The notes beneath the pieces were generated by a model, which was not told the DNA's origin, did not search any database, and saw nothing but the letters and a program-made list of their open reading frames with translations. From positions 1,302,001 to 1,366,000 of the forward strand of contig JAWKNO010000002.1 in NCBI GenBank assembly GCA_041391665.1: 64,000 nucleotides of DNA. The letters run 5' to 3'. Source of the stretch: Bacteroidia bacterium (GTDB taxonomy: Bacteria; Bacteroidota; Bacteroidia; J057). Below are positions 62,044 through 64,000 of this stretch, piece by piece (the first letter of the stretch is position 1; each line of letters begins with the position of its first letter). The position numbers and the translations under genes were made by a program.

Positions 62044-63462
62044 TTAGTTGATATAATCGGTTCCATAAGGATAACGCTGAGGTCTTGACAACATCGAATT
62101 GGCCGCATCATCATTGATAAACCGTTCTCTCGCCGGATCCCAGTTAAGTTTTCGCCCGAGTTTCATGCCGATATGCATCAAGAGGCAAGCCGAACATGAC
62201 CGGTGCGCAATTTCGGCCGGGGCAATGGTTTCTTGCCGGCTAATGATCGATTCCAGCCAGTTGAGGTGCTGATCGGGGCTTTCGTAGAGGTGAATTTCAT
62301 CTGCACCAATCATCGACTGAAGGATTTTAGGGCTGCTGGCACTAAATGCTTCACTATTTTTGGCATTGGAAGGATCAGTGGCGGTTACGCCAACATTGCC
62401 TCTGGAGACAAAAATCCATCCTTCGGAACCTTCGAAACGCACACCATTGGGATAGGATCCGCTGACTTTCATCGTAACGCCGTTGGCATATTTGGCTTTT
62501 ACCGTGAAATCACCATGAACATTCCACAGACCTGAGCGGGGGAATTCTGCTTCCGCCATAATTTCTACCGGTCCGGTATATTCAGTTCCCATCCCCCAGT
62601 GCGCAGTATCCACGTGGTGTGCACCCCAGCCGGTAATCATCCCGGCGCCAAATTGTTCGCACCTGAGCCAGCCCGGACGCGAGTAATCTGCCTGAGGGTG
62701 TACCCTGTTTTCGGTGTAAAACACAGATTCCGTTGACCCTAGCCACATATCATAATTAAGATTTGCGGGAATCGGCATCTCTGCTTCTACATTACCGGAA
62801 GGATCCCCTGGAAGGCCGATTTTTACCGTATGAAGTTCCCCGATCCGGCCATTGCGTACCAGTTCACAGGCGCGTTTAAACTGAGGCCAGGGGCTTTGGG
62901 AGCGCTGCTGACTGCCAATCTGGAAAATTACCCCTGTATGGTGAACGGTATCGCTCATTTTCCGTCCTTCTTTAATTGTCAAAGAGGCAGGTTTCTGCAG
63001 GTAAATATCTTTTCCAGCCAATGCAGCTTCAATGGCGGGTTGTGCGTGCCAGTGGTCTGGCGTACTGATGATGACAGCATCTATTTCTTTGTTTGCCAGC
63101 AGGTTGCGATAATCATCGTAGGTTTTTACATCTACAAAGTTTTTTTGACCTTTTTCCTTTTCATACCACCCTTCAATCCATTTTTTTCCGTCAGCTACCC
63201 GTTTTTTGTCGAGATCTGCAACGGCGATTACCCGACACTGATCGTAGCGAATGGTATCCGGCAGGTCATGGCTCTGAGCAATACGGCCAAAGCCAATCTG
63301 ACCAATTTGTATTTTATTGCTGGGTGCATTTTTTCCAAACACTGAGGCAGGAACAATGGAAGGGAAAAACAGCATACCAACCGTTCCTGCGGTAGCGGTT
63401 TTAATATATTCCCGGCGGGAAAGGCCCTTATTTTTGGGGGTGTCTTTTTGATTACTTTTCAT
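62044..63462 (-). CDS. Tat-exported Gfo/Idh/MocA oxidoreductase
   Basis: Start chosen at the ATG at 63462 (MKSNQKDTP), which places a Tat signal (SRREYIKTATAG) correctly; the open frame runs on upstream but that part overlaps the ThuA gene and makes no sense. 472 residues. Rossmann loop QIGQIGFGRIAQSH, DLDKKRVADGKKW, then YLQKPASLTIKEG with the family lysine and a DMWLGSTESVF, GWGAHHVDTAHWGMG C-terminal domain. Similar proteins in Bacteroidota act as exported sugar dehydrogenases or glycosidase-like (GH109-type) enzymes. Cotranscribed with ThuA and SDR genes. Confidence 0.9.
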   Translation of the reverse strand: MKSNQKDTPKNKGLSRREYIKTATAGTVGMLFFPSIVPASVFGKNAPSNKIQIGQIGFGRIAQSHDLPDTIRYDQCRVIAVADLDKKRVADGKKWIEGWYEKEKGQKNFVDVKTYDDYRNLLANKEIDAVIISTPDHWHAQPAIEAALAGKDIYLQKPASLTIKEGRKMSDTVHHTGVIFQIGSQQRSQSPWPQFKRACELVRNGRIGELHTVKIGLPGDPSGNVEAEMPIPANLNYDMWLGSTESVFYTENRVHPQADYSRPGWLRCEQFGAGMITGWGAHHVDTAHWGMGTEYTGPVEIMAEAEFPRSGLWNVHGDFTVKAKYANGVTMKVSGSYPNGVRFEGSEGWIFVSRGNVGVTATDPSNAKNSEAFSASSPKILQSMIGADEIHLYESPDQHLNWLESIISRQETIAPAEIAHRSCSACLLMHIGMKLGRKLNWDPARERFINDDAANSMLSRPQRYPYGTDYIN

Positions 63463-63487
63463 AATAGCAGTATAGTTAATCGTTAGT

Positions 63488-64000
63488 TTAAGGGTTTTTA
63501 TCAATAGTCCAAAGAATTCCGCCGAGAATATGGCTGAGAAACTCGGGATTGCTGTAATATTCTTTTTTGTGGCCAAGGGCAGTGTACCATTGTCTGCCGC
63601 CGTATTGTTCCTGAGACCAACTGATCGGAAACTTATCTCCAAAGTTGTTTCCCGGGTATTCCACCTTTTTTTCATCTGTGATCGTGCGAAGATCGGCAGC
63701 AAGAAGAACATGAATACGCGGGCTGAGATTGTCGAGGTAATAACATTCGTCTTCCCATTCCCATATCGCGCCAAATGAAAGGGTAGAAGGGTGGAATCTG
63801 TCTACCACTTCTATACTAAATGGTTGAAGCGGCGGATGTCTTCTGAATTTCCCGCCCAGCATTTGCTGAAACCATGGCCATTGGCGTTCTGAACCACTGG
63901 CAGAATGAATGCCTGCGAAACCGCCCCCATTTTCGATGTAGCGCTGAAATGCCTGCTTTTGGGCATCTGTATCAAAGGTCTCGTTGTTGGTGCTGGCAAA
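63488..64000 (-). CDS. ThuA-like (trehalose-utilization-type) domain protein, 5' end outside window
   Basis: The frame stays open to the last base of the window, so the start lies beyond. The 170 visible residues show the ThuA domain: FQRYIENGGGFAGIHSASG, FSIEVVDRFHPSTLSF, EWEDECYYLDNLSP, VEYPGNNFGDKFPISWSQEQYGGRQWYTALGH. ThuA folds like class I glutamine amidotransferases and occurs with sugar oxidoreductases. The stop lies 25 bp before the downstream oxidoreductase start, consistent with one operon. Known ThuA proteins are linked to trehalose or keto-sugar use; the substrate here is unknown. Confidence 0.85.
   Translation of the reverse strand, partial: FASTNNETFDTDAQKQAFQRYIENGGGFAGIHSASGSERQWPWFQQMLGGKFRRHPPLQPFSIEVVDRFHPSTLSFGAIWEWEDECYYLDNLSPRIHVLLAADLRTITDEKKVEYPGNNFGDKFPISWSQEQYGGRQWYTALGHKKEYYSNPEFLSHILGGILWTIDKNP

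Noticed and set aside
62044..63774. Extended N-terminus of 104 residues for the Gfo/Idh/MocA protein
   Set aside because: The extension covers the end of the ThuA gene in another frame and would bury the Tat signal; the ATG at 63462 is right.
1..64000. CRISPR array, prophage, insertion sequence, integrase or conjugation genes
   Set aside because: No repeat-spacer array, transposase, integrase or phage structural gene was seen; the only mobile traces are the RHS and toxin-antitoxin relics.

Overview
The window is about 64 kb of gene-dense chromosome from a member of the Bacteroidota, most likely a Saprospirales-like lineage (the lineage is my inference). The phylum call rests on two secreted proteins with type IX secretion (T9SS) sorting tails, TonB-dependent uptake, lipoproteins and Tat-exported oxidoreductases, promoters with the TAnnTTTG -7 element instead of a sigma70 -10 box, and a lack of strong Shine-Dalgarno sequences. 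Planctomycete-type cytochrome/DUF1553/DUF1501 proteins, a sulfatase and RHS-type YD-repeat debris fit a marine or activated-sludge polysaccharide degrader.

Layout. 1-2 kb: the end of an acyltransferase gene and a mannose-6-phosphate isomerase. 2-7.4 kb: a minus-strand catabolic operon (GntR/UTRA regulator, zinc alcohol dehydrogenase, aldehyde dehydrogenase, class II aldolase, Gfo/Idh/MocA protein) with a perfect 20-bp palindrome inside its promoter. 7.4-12.5 kb: trigger factor, tRNA-Leu, the (p)ppGpp synthetase/hydrolase and two small proteins. 12.5-19.5 kb: dipeptidyl peptidase IV, an EEP-family phosphoesterase, a TonB_C/TPR protein, a T9SS cargo protein and a conserved lipoprotein. 19.5-23.7 kb: a TonB-dependent receptor translationally coupled to a membrane-anchored PhnD-like binding protein. 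23.7-29.8 kb: aldo/keto reductase, RNase R and ClpB. 29.8-33.6 kb: two single-domain TonB_C proteins and a large T9SS adhesin-like protein. 33.6-37.8 kb: thrB-thrC, an outer-membrane protein and a serine hydrolase. 37.8-44.1 kb: a DUF1553 cytochrome, DUF1501 and sulfatase operon. 44.2-45.3 kb: a gene graveyard of two DUF433 antitoxin relics, a DUF5615-like toxin relic and an RHS core fragment beside an orphan AT-rich lipoprotein. 45.4-50.8 kb: a CBM9-like protein, a mannonate-dehydratase-like enzyme and a 1057-residue SGNH/propeller/cytochrome fusion. 50.8-53.3 kb: three secreted or envelope proteins, one with a hexapeptide repeat. 53.3-60.4 kb: a tightly packed run of oxidoreductase, GntP permease, GntR/LacI-type regulator, ECF sigma factor and Ser/Thr kinase-TPR protein. 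60.6-64 kb: an outer-membrane protein and the start of a ThuA, Gfo/Idh/MocA and SDR operon.

How it fits together. Housekeeping genes (tig, rsh, rnr, clpB, thrBC) alternate with small gene sets for breaking down sugars, sugar acids and sulfated polymers. GntP, the gluconate-5-dehydrogenase-like SDR, the UxuA-like enzyme and three Gfo/Idh/MocA proteins point to use of aldonates and uronates. The most unusual parts are the PhnD-like/TonB-receptor pair, the transporter/regulator/sigma/kinase run, the relic toxin-antitoxin/RHS scar, and three related stand-alone TonB_C proteins.
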